64,000 bases of DNA from CATQHP01 sp965205595 (GCA_965205595.1 CBDBHI010000026.1:186001-250000); one strand, 5' to 3'; shown: positions 1-8,581, counted from the first letter of the stretch. The notes: generated from the letters alone by a model not told the origin. Program-made: numbers and translations.

Positions 1-1
1 A

Positions 2-139
2 ATGGTGATGCCGGGCGACAACGTCGAGCTGGCGATCGAGTTGATCGTGCCGATCGCGATGGAACAAGGCCTACGCTTCGCAATCCGCGAAGGCGGCCGC
101 ACCATCGGCGCCGGCACGGTTTCGGAAATCATTGAATAA
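2..139 (+). CDS. tuf: Elongation factor Tu, C-terminal end (partial)
   Basis: This is the last 45 codons of EF-Tu, the GTPase that delivers aminoacyl-tRNA to the ribosome; the 5' part lies outside the window. The frame reads MVMPGDNVELAIELI, then AMEQGLRFAIREGGRT and IGAGTVSEII, which is the conserved beta-barrel domain 3 terminus of EF-Tu. It stops with TAA at 137-139. The order tuf - rpmG - tRNA-Trp - secE - nusG that follows is the classic bacterial arrangement and supports the call. Confidence 0.97.
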   Translation: MVMPGDNVELAIELIVPIAMEQGLRFAIREGGRTIGAGTVSEIIE

Positions 140-162
140 CTAGGATCGGGAGGACAAGAGAA

Positions 163-315
163 ATGGCAAGAGAAACCATCACACTGCAGTGCACCGAGAC
201 AAAAGATAAGAACTACACGACAACGAAAAACAAGAAATCCCAGGCGGGTCGGCTGGAGCTGATGAAGTACTCGCCACGGCTCCGCAAGCACACGCTACAT
301 CGCGAGGTGAAGTAA
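163..315 (+). CDS. rpmG: 50S ribosomal protein L33
   Basis: A 50-residue basic protein beginning MARETITLQCTETKDKNYTT and ending RKHTLHREVK, typical of L33, a small zinc-ribbon-fold protein of the large ribosomal subunit near the E site. The usual second CxxC pair is absent and only one Cys is visible, so this is the zinc-independent (C-) form. A GGGAGG Shine-Dalgarno lies about 9 nt before the ATG. It is 23 bp downstream of tuf and 22 bp upstream of a tRNA gene, so it is probably co-transcribed with both. Confidence 0.95.
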   Translation: MARETITLQCTETKDKNYTTTKNKKSQAGRLELMKYSPRLRKHTLHREVK

Positions 316-337
316 GCTAAGGAAGGCTGGCGGATCG

Positions 338-411
338 AGGGGCGTCGGTTAACGGTAAACCAGCGGTCTCCAAAACCGCCACTGGGGGTTCGATTCCCTC
401 CGCCCCTGCCA
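338..411 (+). tRNA. trnW: tRNA-Trp (anticodon CCA)
   Basis: The acceptor strands AGGGGCG (338-344) and CGCCCCT (401-407) pair fully, followed by discriminator G and an encoded CCA (409-411). The anticodon loop CTCCAAA sits between GCGGT and ACCGC strands and gives anticodon CCA (Trp). The T-arm GGGGG-TTCGATT-CCCTC is canonical and the D-arm carries GGTTAACGGTAAA. Its place between rpmG and secE is a common bacterial position for tRNA-Trp. Confidence 0.97.
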
Positions 412-489
412 GTTTTTCCGTTTGACAGTGGCCTAGTGGAGAACTGCCCGCGAGTGGTTCGAAGCGTTAAAAAGGAATTAATTTAAGCT

Positions 490-720
490 ATGGCTAAGAA
501 AAAGGTCGCAAAGAAGCAGCAGGCACAGGCTGCGCTGCCTGATCGTGTACGCACCTACCTTGACGGTGTGATGCGCGAATTGCGGCTCGTCACATGGCCG
601 AACAAAGAGCAGGTACGCGCGACCACTATGGTTGTGCTGATCACTGTATTCGCGTTTGCCGTATTTTTTGGTGTCGTGGACTACGTCTTGGCTATCGCCC
701 AGCGTTCGATCTACAACTAG
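490..720 (+). CDS. secE: Preprotein translocase subunit SecE
   Basis: A 76-residue single-span SecE. It has a lysine-rich N-terminus (MAKKKVAKKQQAQ), an amphipathic helix with the hallmark ELRLVTWPNKEQV around residues 30-43, and one hydrophobic transmembrane helix at about residues 46-70. SecE clamps SecY in the inner-membrane SecYEG channel. Its length is that of minimal SecE proteins, unlike the three-span E. coli form. It lies 27 bp before nusG, the standard pairing. Confidence 0.96.
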   Translation: MAKKKVAKKQQAQAALPDRVRTYLDGVMRELRLVTWPNKEQVRATTMVVLITVFAFAVFFGVVDYVLAIAQRSIYN

Positions 721-747
721 TTTTCGTAGGGAATTGAGGGCAAGACC

Positions 748-1656
748 GTGAGTGATTCCAGTCCCGAAACAGTCGAAGAGCAGGAAGAACAGATGGTTGC
801 CGCCGACGTGGCCGAGGCGAGTGAGCCCGCTATTGAGCCTGCCGCGGTGGAGGTCACCACGGAGCAGGCGGACGCGGTGGTAGTCGATGGGCAGCCTGAC
901 GCCGCAGTCGAGGCGGATGTGCCGGCACCGGACCGGGACGAAGCCGCGGCGGCTGTCGAAGAAGATGACGATGAGACGGTCGAGGTTGTGGTCGAGACTG
1001 CTGAGGCAGGGGAGTCCGCCGAAACCGTCGAGGCTGGGGATGAGGCTGCATCTGGTGAGGCGGCCGAGCCCGCAACGGCCGCCAACGGCGCCGTCGAGGC
1101 GCCCGAAGCCGCACCGGGTGTTCCGGGAGTCGATTGGTACATCATTCACACCTACTCGGGTTTCGAGAACAAGGTCAAGGAAAGCCTGCGAACGCGCGCC
1201 GAGGCATTCGGATTTGAGGAGCGGATCGGCGAGATTCTGATCCCTACCGAAGATGTGGTTGAGATGCGCAACGGCAAGAAGATCACCTCGAAGCGGCTGC
1301 TTTACCCGGGTTACGTTCTGGTACAGCTTTTGCTTGATGACGAACTGTGGCATGTCGTTAAGAACACGCCGCGCGTCACGGGATTTGTTGGCGGCGGACA
1401 CGATCCGCAACCGCTGACGGCCGATGAAGTGAATCAGATTCTCTATCGTCAGGTGACGTCGGCGGAACGGCCGCGACCGAAGATGGAGTTTACGCGCAAC
1501 GACCGCGTCAAGATTGTCGACGGCCCGTTCTCGAGCTTTACGGGAACGATCGAGGAAGTCAACGAAGATCGCAGCACGGTCAAGGTGATGGTGACGATAT
1601 TTGGGCGCGGAACTCCGGTGGAATTGGAATATTTCCAGGTAGAGAAGGAAAGCTAG
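748..1656 (+). CDS. nusG: Transcription termination/antitermination protein NusG with long acidic N-terminal extension
   Basis: This 302-residue protein has a normal NusG core at its C-terminal end: the NGN domain starts at about residue 128 (VDWYIIHTYSGFENKVKESL) and a KOW domain starts near residue 245 (RNDRVKIVDGPFSSFTGTIE). NusG binds the RNA polymerase clamp and couples transcription to Rho or the ribosome. The start is GTG at 748 with GGGAATTGAGGG upstream. About 125 residues of Ala/Glu/Val/Asp-rich low-complexity sequence precede the NGN domain and are absent from most NusG proteins (about 180 residues). No internal start with a strong ribosome site was seen, and the acidic frame is open and has coding composition, so the extension is probably real. 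Confidence 0.94.
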   Translation: MSDSSPETVEEQEEQMVAADVAEASEPAIEPAAVEVTTEQADAVVVDGQPDAAVEADVPAPDRDEAAAAVEEDDDETVEVVVETAEAGESAETVEAGDEAASGEAAEPATAANGAVEAPEAAPGVPGVDWYIIHTYSGFENKVKESLRTRAEAFGFEERIGEILIPTEDVVEMRNGKKITSKRLLYPGYVLVQLLLDDELWHVVKNTPRVTGFVGGGHDPQPLTADEVNQILYRQVTSAERPRPKMEFTRNDRVKIVDGPFSSFTGTIEEVNEDRSTVKVMVTIFGRGTPVELEYFQVEKES

Positions 1657-1683
1657 CGTCAGCCGGCAACAAGGACAACAACG

Positions 1684-2112
1684 ATGGCGAAAAAAGTACA
1701 AGGGCTGGTAAAGCTCCAGATTATGGCGGGCAAAGCGACGCCGGCACCTCCGGTGGGTCCGGCGCTTGGCCAGGCGGGCGTCAACATCATGGATTTCTGC
1801 AAGGCGTTCAACGCGCGGACTTCCAAGCCCGAGCTTGAGGGCCTGATCGTGCCCGTGGTGATCACGGTTTTCGTCGATCGGACGTACGAATTTATAACGA
1901 AAACGCCACCGGCCGCTGTGCTGATTAAGCGCGCGGCGAATTTGGCTAAAGGTTCCGGCGAGCCGAACCGCGAAAAGGTCGGAAAATTAACGCTTGCCCA
2001 GATTGAGGACATCGCCCAGCAGAAGATGCCCGACCTGAACTGCAACACCGTTGCGCAGGCGGTGGAGTGCGTCAAAGGGACGGCCCGTAGCATGGGCGTC
2101 GAAGTGGTATAG
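1684..2112 (+). CDS. rplK: 50S ribosomal protein L11
   Basis: The 142-residue product has the L11 hallmarks: KLQIMAGKATPAPPVGPALG near the N-terminus, GVNIMDFCKAFNARTS, and a C-terminal RNA-binding domain with GTARSMGVEV at the end. L11 binds 23S rRNA at the GTPase-associated centre with the L10-L7/L12 stalk. The gene is 27 bp after nusG and heads the rplKAJL run. Length matches the family. Confidence 0.97.
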   Translation: MAKKVQGLVKLQIMAGKATPAPPVGPALGQAGVNIMDFCKAFNARTSKPELEGLIVPVVITVFVDRTYEFITKTPPAAVLIKRAANLAKGSGEPNREKVGKLTLAQIEDIAQQKMPDLNCNTVAQAVECVKGTARSMGVEVV

Positions 2113-2134
2113 TAGGAAGTTCAATCCCGTGGGA

Positions 2135-2157
2135 GGCTCAACGCATATGCGCGAGCC
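2135..2157 (+). promoter_or_regulatory. Small hairpin in the rplK-rplA spacer (possible regulatory structure)
   Basis: In the 64-bp spacer, GGCTC (2135-2139) and GAGCC (2153-2157) flank the self-complementary GCATATGC, giving a short stem with an internal loop. L1 is known to regulate rplKA translation by binding an rRNA-like RNA structure, but the site is usually in the leader before rplK. This one is only a candidate; the visible sequence does not show a clear L1 target. Confidence 0.25.
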
Positions 2158-2176
2158 GTTCGCACCAAGGTGAAAA

Positions 2177-2866
2177 ATGGCAGGAAAGAAATACCGCGCA
2201 TTCGCGGATAAGCTTGAGGACCGCCCTTACCAGTTGAGCGAGGCGGTCGGCGTCCTAAAAGACAACAAAATCTCTAGCTTTGACGAGACCGTCGAAGTGC
2301 ACATGAAACTGGGCGTGGACCCGCGGCACGCTGATCAGATGGTGCGCGGCACGATCGTTCTGCCGCATGGGTTGGGCCGGTCGAATACCGTAGTTGTTAT
2401 TGCGCAGGGCGATAAGGCGAAGGAAGCGGAAGCGGCCGGGGCTGACTTTGTTGGCGGCGAAGAGCTGGTCAATAAGATTCAGAAGGAAAACTGGCTCGAT
2501 TTCGACGCGGTCGTTTCGACCCCGGACATGATGCGCTTTGTTGGCAAACTGGGGCGCATACTGGGTCCTCGGGGTTTGATGCCGAATCCGAAGACCGGCA
2601 CGGTGACGATGGACGTCACGACGGCGGTCAATGAGATCAAAGCCGGCAAGGTAGAATTTCGAGTCGACAAGGGCGCGGTCATTCATGCACCGGTCGGCAA
2701 ACTGGGGTTCGAGTCGGGCAATATCGTCGAGAATGCGGCGGCGCTGATTTCGGCGGTGGTTAAGGCCAAGCCGTCGGCGGCAAAGGGGCGCTACATCGAC
2801 AAGGTGACGATCTGCTCAACGATGAGCCCGTCAATGGTTCTGGATATCGCGGACATCGAGAAGTAG
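2177..2866 (+). CDS. rplA: 50S ribosomal protein L1
   Basis: This 229-residue L1 contains the conserved segments VEVHMKLGVDPRHADQMVRG, VVIAQGDKAKEAEAAGADFV, the signature GRILGPRGLMPNPKTGTVT, and GKLGFESGNIVENAAALI. L1 forms the mobile stalk that guides deacylated tRNA out of the E site and usually autoregulates its own mRNA. It sits 64 bp after rplK and 14 bp before rplJ. Confidence 0.97.
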   Translation: MAGKKYRAFADKLEDRPYQLSEAVGVLKDNKISSFDETVEVHMKLGVDPRHADQMVRGTIVLPHGLGRSNTVVVIAQGDKAKEAEAAGADFVGGEELVNKIQKENWLDFDAVVSTPDMMRFVGKLGRILGPRGLMPNPKTGTVTMDVTTAVNEIKAGKVEFRVDKGAVIHAPVGKLGFESGNIVENAAALISAVVKAKPSAAKGRYIDKVTICSTMSPSMVLDIADIEK

Positions 2867-2880
2867 CAGGGGATAAGGCA

Positions 2881-3408
2881 ATGAAAGCGAAAGCCATCAA
2901 AGAGCAGGAGCTTAGCTACCTGCGCGGTGAATTCGAGCAGTCCCCGGCGGTAGTGATCTGCAAGTTCGAGGGGTTGAAAGTTTCCGAGGATGAAGCTTTG
3001 CGGAACGAGATCCGGGCGAAGGGCGCGCGGTATCGGGTGGTTCCCAATCGTCTGGCAAAGTTGGCGGCGAAGGACACGGCGTTTGAGGCTCCGCTTGCGG
3101 AGCAGCGCGGCATGACGGCGCTTGCTTTTTCAGATGATGATCCGATTGATCTGCTGAAATCGCTTGTCGAGTTCGCCAAGAGCAACCCGGCGTTACAGTT
3201 TGCGGCGGGCGTCGTTGAGGGTCGGGTTCTCGACGTCGACGGGCTCAATGAGTTGTCGAAGCTGCCGGGCCGCAAAGGCCTGTACTCGAAGTTGTTGTTC
3301 CTGATTAATGCCCCGGCACAGAAGTTGATGGGCGTAATCAACGCACCCGCGCGCGATCTGACGATCGTGGTCGACCAAGGTGTGAAAGAAAATAAGTTCG
3401 CCGCTTAA
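2881..3408 (+). CDS. rplJ: 50S ribosomal protein L10
   Basis: The 175-residue product fits L10, which anchors L7/L12 dimers to the ribosome stalk. The N-terminal globular domain has VVICKFEGLKVSEDEALRNE and ARYRVVPNRLAKLAAKDTAF; the C-terminal helix that carries the L7/L12 dimers is at about residues 135-175. The start ATG at 2881 follows AGGGGATAAGGCA. It is followed after a 60-bp spacer by rplL, the usual pair. Confidence 0.96.
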   Translation: MKAKAIKEQELSYLRGEFEQSPAVVICKFEGLKVSEDEALRNEIRAKGARYRVVPNRLAKLAAKDTAFEAPLAEQRGMTALAFSDDDPIDLLKSLVEFAKSNPALQFAAGVVEGRVLDVDGLNELSKLPGRKGLYSKLLFLINAPAQKLMGVINAPARDLTIVVDQGVKENKFAA

Positions 3409-3468
3409 CGTGGCGGATCAAGAGTTTTAGTGAATTTTTTGAGTTTGTAATCCGAAGGAGTGATGACC

Positions 3469-3846
3469 ATGGCGGATATTAGTGCAATCGCGGAATCGAT
3501 CAAGGGTTTGTCCTTGATGGAAGCCGCTGACTTGGTGAAACAGTTAGAGGAAGACTTGGGCGTTTCGGCTGCGGCGGCAGTCGCGGTTGCCCCAGGCGCT
3601 GGGGCCGGCGGCCCCGCGGAAGCGGCTGAAGAGCAGACCGAGTTTGACGTCATCTTGACTGGCCCTGGCGCCAACAAGATCAAAACGATCAAAGCGGTAC
3701 GCGAGATCACCGGTTTGGGACTGAAAGAAGCGAAGAACCTTGTTGACAGCGCTCCGAAGGCTGTTAAAGAGGCGGCGACGAAAGAAGAGGCCGAAGAGGT
3801 AAAGACAAAACTCGCCGACGCTGGAGCGGAAGTCGAGATAAAATAG
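3469..3846 (+). CDS. rplL: 50S ribosomal protein L7/L12
   Basis: This 125-residue protein has the N-terminal dimerisation helices (MADISAIAESIKGLSLMEAA), an Ala/Gly/Pro hinge (about residues 36-52) and the conserved C-terminal factor-binding domain with KIKTIKAVREITGLGLKEAK. L7/L12 recruits translational GTPases. Three in-frame starts exist (GTG 3460, ATG 3463, ATG 3469). The AAGGAG at 3455-3460 is 8 nt before ATG 3469, so that start is chosen. Confidence 0.97.
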   Translation: MADISAIAESIKGLSLMEAADLVKQLEEDLGVSAAAAVAVAPGAGAGGPAEAAEEQTEFDVILTGPGANKIKTIKAVREITGLGLKEAKNLVDSAPKAVKEAATKEEAEEVKTKLADAGAEVEIK

Positions 3847-4267
3847 GCGGCAAACAGCCTTAAGGTTGTTAATGCGTCCGCCGATCAAACCAGGCGTGAC
3901 TGGGATTTTTGTCCTGGTCGCGGGCCTTGCGTCTAAGTGTAAGAGTTTGTTAGACTTTACACAGTCGGTGCAGGTGTGTCTGGTCGCTTCCGGCTTGAGC
4001 GTTCTACGGTTGCCAAAGATATCTACGTGTTGATGAGGAAGGTGGCACTCAGGAGGGCTCCGGTGCGCCCTTCTATCGCTACCGAATCTTTACACGCACT
4101 TGGATCCGTGGATCAAGTTGGAGTTTTCGAACTCTGTGGCTCTTCACAAGCAAGTTGTCGTCTCATGCCGGTAATGATATCCGGCTCTTACGGACGGCGA
4201 CAAGCGTAACTAACGGACCCGTCGACTGTAACCGGTCGGTCGACTCGGGTCGGGAGTGAAACGTACG
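3847..4267 (+). promoter_or_regulatory. Long rplL-rpoB leader with candidate promoter and a hairpin ahead of the rpoB ribosome site
   Basis: This gap of about 420 bp has no convincing gene; the 77-codon frame at 3976-4209 resembles nothing known. Structures seen: GGCGG/CCGCC flanking an inner CCTTAAGG palindrome just after rplL (3847-3882), and a possible sigma-70-type promoter TTGCGT (3927-3932) / TAGACT (3951-3956) with an 18-bp spacer. A strong stem pairs GACCCGTCGAC (4216-4226) with GTCGACTCGGGTC (4239-4251, one bulged base) and ends next to the GGGAG ribosome site at 4252-4256. Many bacteria have an attenuator and a secondary promoter in this interval, so regulation of rpoBC here is plausible. 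Confidence 0.45.
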
Positions 4268-7200
4268 ATGGCTCCGAATGCTACTACCTCAGTCGCTGGC
4301 ACCGCTTTGGCTCCGCGGCAAGATTTTTCTTCAATTCGGACGGCGATCCCGATCCCGAATTTGATCGAGGTTCAGCGCGATTCTTACATCCGATTCCTGC
4401 AAATGGACATGCTCCCGAGTGAGCGGGACGACATCGGGTTGCAGGCGGTGTTTAACTCCGTTTTTCCGATTACTGATTTTCGCGGTCTGAGCAAGCTTGA
4501 GTTCGTCGATTACTCGATCGGCGACTGGGAGTGCAAGTGCGGCTACCTGCGTGGACTGCACCATCTGCGTACGACTTGCGAGAGTTGCGCGAAAACGATC
4601 CAGACAAATCCGATGGGTCCCCCGCAGGTGATGTGTGGTGACTGCGGGCGTTTGACGTCAAACAACGTCACGTTCTGCCCAAAGTGCGGCGATCCGGTTG
4701 GTCTGGTGCTCAAGTACGACGTGGATGAATGCCAAGAGCGCGGCATGACGTATGCCGCCCCGCTCAAGGTGACGATTCGTCTGACTGTCTACGAAAAAGA
4801 TCCGGATACGGGAGAGAAATCGATTCGCGACATCAAGGAGCAAGAAGTCTTCTTCGGTGAAATTCCGCTAATGACCGAGAACGGCACGTTCATCATTAGC
4901 GGTACCGAGCGCGTGATTGTTTCGCAACTTCATCGTTCACCGGGCGTATTCTTCGAGTCGGCCAATCGGCGTACCTACTTCCTGGGGAAGATCATTCCGT
5001 ACCGTGGAAGCTGGGTCGAGTTCGAGTACGACCAGAAGAATCTGCTGCATGTTCGTATCGACCGCAAGCGCAAGTTCTTGGGAACGGTCTTTCTGCGCGC
5101 GCTTGGGTTGACGACTGACGACGAGATTCTCAAGCGCTTCTACAAGACAGACACCATTTGCGTCGTTGACGGCGCGAAACTGACGCGCAAGGTCTCGGAG
5201 AATTTGCTGGGCACGCGCCTGGCGAGCGACATCAAGAGCGGCACGAAAGTCCTAGGCCGCAAGGGCCGTAAAGTCACGCCGCATCTACTGCAACTGGTCC
5301 AGGCCGCGGGTATTGAAGAGTTGCCGACGTTGCCGTCGGAACTCGAGGGCGCGGTGTTCGCCGGCGATGTGGTGAACACCGAAACGGGTGACGTGCTTGG
5401 CGAGGCCAACAGTGCCGCCACTGCTGATCGTATCTCGGCGGTGCTAGAAGCCGGTATTAACGAATTCGAATTGATCTTCCCCGAGACGGATGAGTGCGGC
5501 GTAGTGCTCTCTGAAACGCTCAGAAAAGATACGGTCAAGACGCAGCAGGAAGCGCTGATCGAGATCTATCGCAAGCTGCGTCCCGGCGACCCGCCAACGC
5601 TCGAAACCGCAACACAGCTCTTCCACGGGATGTTTTTCGACTCCCGCAAATACGACTTTTCGCGCGTCGGGCGCATGAAGTTCAACATCAAGCTGAAGGG
5701 CGACATGGCCGCAACTTCGCTTGATTTGCGCACGCTCGAAGCGGCGGACTTCTACGACACGATCGGCTATCTCTTCAAGTTGCGCCGTAACATTGGCGAC
5801 GTCGATGATATCGATCATCTCGGTAATCGCCGCGTGCGCGCGGTTGGTGAGCTGCTCGAGAATCAGTTCCGCATCGGCCTGGTCCGCATGGAGCGGGCGA
5901 TGAAGGAAAAGATGTCGGTCTACCAGGAGCTGTCGACCGCCATGCCGCACGACTTGGTTAACGCCAAGCCGGTAATGGCTGCGATTCGTGAGTTTTTCGG
6001 CTCGTCACAGCTTTCGCAGTTCATGGATCAGACCAATCCATTGTCGGAGATCACCCACAAGCGACGCTTGTCGGCGCTCGGACCGGGTGGTCTGTCTCGT
6101 GAGCGGGCCGGCTTTGAGGTGCGCGACGTGCACCCGACACACTACGGCCGCATCTGCCCGATTGAAACCCCTGAAGGGCCGAACATCGGGCTGATTAGCT
6201 CGCTCTCTTGCTTCGCGCGGATCAACCAGTACGGCTTTATCGAAAGCCCGTATCGCAAGGTCGAGAACGGCGTGATCGTGGACGAAGTTCGCATTACTCT
6301 TGGTGGCGATACGGCGCTTAGTGCCGGCCAGGTGGTACGTCGCGCCGAAGCTAAGAAGGCAAATAAAGCGGTGAAGGCGCCCGGGATCCCGGCGCAGTAT
6401 GATACGCACTGCGATTATCTCTCCGCCTGGGAAGAAGATCGATACGTGGTCGCGCAGGCGAACCTGCAGGTCGACGACAAAGGGCGGGTTGTCCCGGAGT
6501 TTGCCAACTGCCGCGTTGCCAGCGACTTCCAGTTGAAGCGCAAGGCTGAAATTCAATACCTCGACGTGAGTCCGAAGCAACTTGTTTCAGTTGCGGCGAG
6601 TTTGATTCCGTTTCTCGAGAACGATGACGCCAACCGCGCGTTGATGGGCTCGAACATGCAACGCCAAGCGGTTCCGTTGTTGCGCGCCGATTCCCCGATT
6701 GTCGGAACAGGTATGGAGAGGATCGCGGCTCGCGACTCTGGCGCAGTAGTGATTTGCCGTCGCGCCGGTGTGATTGACTCCGTCGATTCCGAGCGCATCA
6801 TCGTTCGGGTCGAAGGCGCCGGCCATGAGGGTCAAATGTCGCGCGAAGTTGGCGCGGACATTTACCAGCTCACCAAGTTCCGTCGCTCGAATCAAAACAC
6901 GTGTATTAACCAGAAGCCGATCGTTCAGGTCGACGAGCGCGTGACCAAGGGTCAAGTGCTTGCCGACGGACCCTGCACGGAAAAGGGCGAGTTGGCCCTG
7001 GGCCGCAACGTTCTTGTGGCATTTATGCCATGGCGCGGCTATAACTTTGAGGATGCCATCTTGGTTAGCGAAAAGATGGTCAAGGAGGACTACTACACCT
7101 CCATCCACGTCGAAGAGTTCGACACCGAAGCTCGCGACACGAAACTGGGTCCTGAAGAGATCACGCGCGATATTCCGAATATCTCGGAAAGTTTTCTACG

Positions 7201-8581
7201 CAACCTCGACGATAGCGGGATCATCCGCGTCGGCGCGCAGGTCAACCCAGGCGACATTCTCGTAGGCAAGGTCACGCCAAAAGGCGAGACTCAACTCACC
7301 CCTGAAGAGAAACTGCTTCGCGCAATCTTCGGTGAGAAGGCGGGTGACGTCAAGGATGCGTCGCTCTACTGTCCGCCGGGCATCACCGGAATCGTTGTTG
7401 GCGCCAGTGTTTTCGCACGCAAGGGCGTCGAAAAGGACGAGCGGGCGATGTCGATCGAGTCGACAGCGATTGAGCGGCTGCAGCGCAACCTCGACGATGA
7501 GAAGCGGATTCTATTCGACGAGCGGTCCAGTCGCCTTCAATCCTTGCTCGGAGGGGAGGTCGTATTAACCGATCTTCACGACGAGAAAACCAACCGCAAG
7601 CTGGCCGAAAAGGGCGACAAGCTCGGGCCGGAACACTTTGATCGCATGCGTGCCCGCGATCTGAAGCGCCTGCGCTTCAAGGGCAAGCAGCCCGACTTGA
7701 ACGAGCGTATCGACGATATCGAGGAGATGACGATTCGTCAGATCCAGGTTCTCGAAAAGCTTACCGACGAAAAGATCGCCAAGCTCAAGAAGGGCGATGA
7801 GCTATCGCCGGGCGTGACCAAGATGGTCAAGGTCTACATCGCCATGAAGCGCAAGCTTTCCGTCGGCGATAAGATGGCCGGCCGTCACGGCAATAAGGGC
7901 GTTATCGCTCGTATTCTGCCGGAAGAGGACATGCCGTTCTTACCTGACGGCACCCCGGTTGAGATCGTTCTCAACCCCCTGGGTGTTCCCTCTCGTATGA
8001 ACGTCGGTCAGATCCTCGAGACCCATCTTGGCTGGGCCGGGCACGTGCTCGGTGTGAAGTTCGCCTCGCCGGTGTTTGAGGGTCCGGGCGAAAAGATGAT
8101 CAAGTCTCAGCTCAAAGCCGCCGGCTTGCCGACATCGGGTAAAACTACCCTGCATGACGGACTTACGGGCGATGCCTTTGAGCAAGAGGTCACCGTTGGC
8201 ATTATCTACATGCTCAAACTCAGCCATTTGGTTGACGACAAAATCCACGCCCGCTCGATCGGACCGTACTCGCTAATTACGCAGCAGCCGCTGGGCGGCA
8301 AGGCGCAATTTGGTGGGCAGCGATTCGGTGAGATGGAAGTGTGGGCGCTTGAAGCATACGGTGCGGCGCACATCTTGCAAGAGTTGTTGACGGCGAAGTC
8401 CGACGATGTATACGGGCGCGCCAAAATTTACGAATCGATTGTCAAAGGCGAGTCGGCGATGTCGCCCGGCGTGCCGGAATCGTTTAACGTACTGATCCGC
8501 GAACTGCAATCGCTTTGCTTAGACGTCGAGCTGATCAAGGCTCAAGGAAAAGTGATTCAAACCGCTCTTGAGGCGGACTGA
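4268..8581 (+). CDS. rpoB: DNA-directed RNA polymerase subunit beta, with an eight-cysteine zinc-type insertion
   Basis: The 1437-residue beta subunit shows all core motifs: the rifampicin region with GSSQLSQFMDQTNPLSEITH and KRRLSALGPGG (wild-type-like), GRICPIETPEGPNIGLISSL, MPWRGYNFEDAI, VGDKMAGRHGNKGV and LGGKAQFGGQRFGEMEVWAL. The start is taken as ATG 4268, about 11 nt after GGGAG (4252-4256); an in-frame GTG at 4256 overlaps that site and is less likely. Residues about 86-148 are an insertion relative to common RpoB proteins, between VDYSIGD and KYDVDECQERGMTYAAP. It holds Cys 89, 91, 104, 107, 123, 126, 137 and 140. The first four repeat the spacing of the RpoC zinc finger exactly. It is followed 113 bp later by rpoC. 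Confidence 0.97.
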   Translation: MAPNATTSVAGTALAPRQDFSSIRTAIPIPNLIEVQRDSYIRFLQMDMLPSERDDIGLQAVFNSVFPITDFRGLSKLEFVDYSIGDWECKCGYLRGLHHLRTTCESCAKTIQTNPMGPPQVMCGDCGRLTSNNVTFCPKCGDPVGLVLKYDVDECQERGMTYAAPLKVTIRLTVYEKDPDTGEKSIRDIKEQEVFFGEIPLMTENGTFIISGTERVIVSQLHRSPGVFFESANRRTYFLGKIIPYRGSWVEFEYDQKNLLHVRIDRKRKFLGTVFLRALGLTTDDEILKRFYKTDTICVVDGAKLTRKVSENLLGTRLASDIKSGTKVLGRKGRKVTPHLLQLVQAAGIEELPTLPSELEGAVFAGDVVNTETGDVLGEANSAATADRISAVLEAGINEFELIFPETDECGVVLSETLRKDTVKTQQEALIEIYRKLRPGDPPTLETATQLFHGMFFDSRKYDFSRVGRMKFNIKLKGDMAATSLDLRTLEAADFYDTIGYLFKLRRNIGDVDDIDHLGNRRVRAVGELLENQFRIGLVRMERAMKEKMSVYQELSTAMPHDLVNAKPVMAAIREFFGSSQLSQFMDQTNPLSEITHKRRLSALGPGGLSRERAGFEVRDVHPTHYGRICPIETPEGPNIGLISSLSCFARINQYGFIESPYRKVENGVIVDEVRITLGGDTALSAGQVVRRAEAKKANKAVKAPGIPAQYDTHCDYLSAWEEDRYVVAQANLQVDDKGRVVPEFANCRVASDFQLKRKAEIQYLDVSPKQLVSVAASLIPFLENDDANRALMGSNMQRQAVPLLRADSPIVGTGMERIAARDSGAVVICRRAGVIDSVDSERIIVRVEGAGHEGQMSREVGADIYQLTKFRRSNQNTCINQKPIVQVDERVTKGQVLADGPCTEKGELALGRNVLVAFMPWRGYNFEDAILVSEKMVKEDYYTSIHVEEFDTEARDTKLGPEEITRDIPNISESFLRNLDDSGIIRVGAQVNPGDILVGKVTPKGETQLTPEEKLLRAIFGEKAGDVKDASLYCPPGITGIVVGASVFARKGVEKDERAMSIESTAIERLQRNLDDEKRILFDERSSRLQSLLGGEVVLTDLHDEKTNRKLAEKGDKLGPEHFDRMRARDLKRLRFKGKQPDLNERIDDIEEMTIRQIQVLEKLTDEKIAKLKKGDELSPGVTKMVKVYIAMKRKLSVGDKMAGRHGNKGVIARILPEEDMPFLPDGTPVEIVLNPLGVPSRMNVGQILETHLGWAGHVLGVKFASPVFEGPGEKMIKSQLKAAGLPTSGKTTLHDGLTGDAFEQEVTVGIIYMLKLSHLVDDKIHARSIGPYSLITQQPLGGKAQFGGQRFGEMEVWALEAYGAAHILQELLTAKSDDVYGRAKIYESIVKGESAMSPGVPESFNVLIRELQSLCLDVELIKAQGKVIQTALEAD

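Noticed and set aside
422..427. TTGACA as a -35 box for a secE promoter
   Set aside because: No -10-like hexamer lies 16-18 bp downstream (the sequence there is CTGCCCGCG), and tRNA-Trp processing plus read-through explains secE expression.
3976..4209. A 77-codon open frame in the rplL-rpoB leader as a gene
   Set aside because: No ribosome site, no family resemblance, and the region is a typical rpoBC leader.
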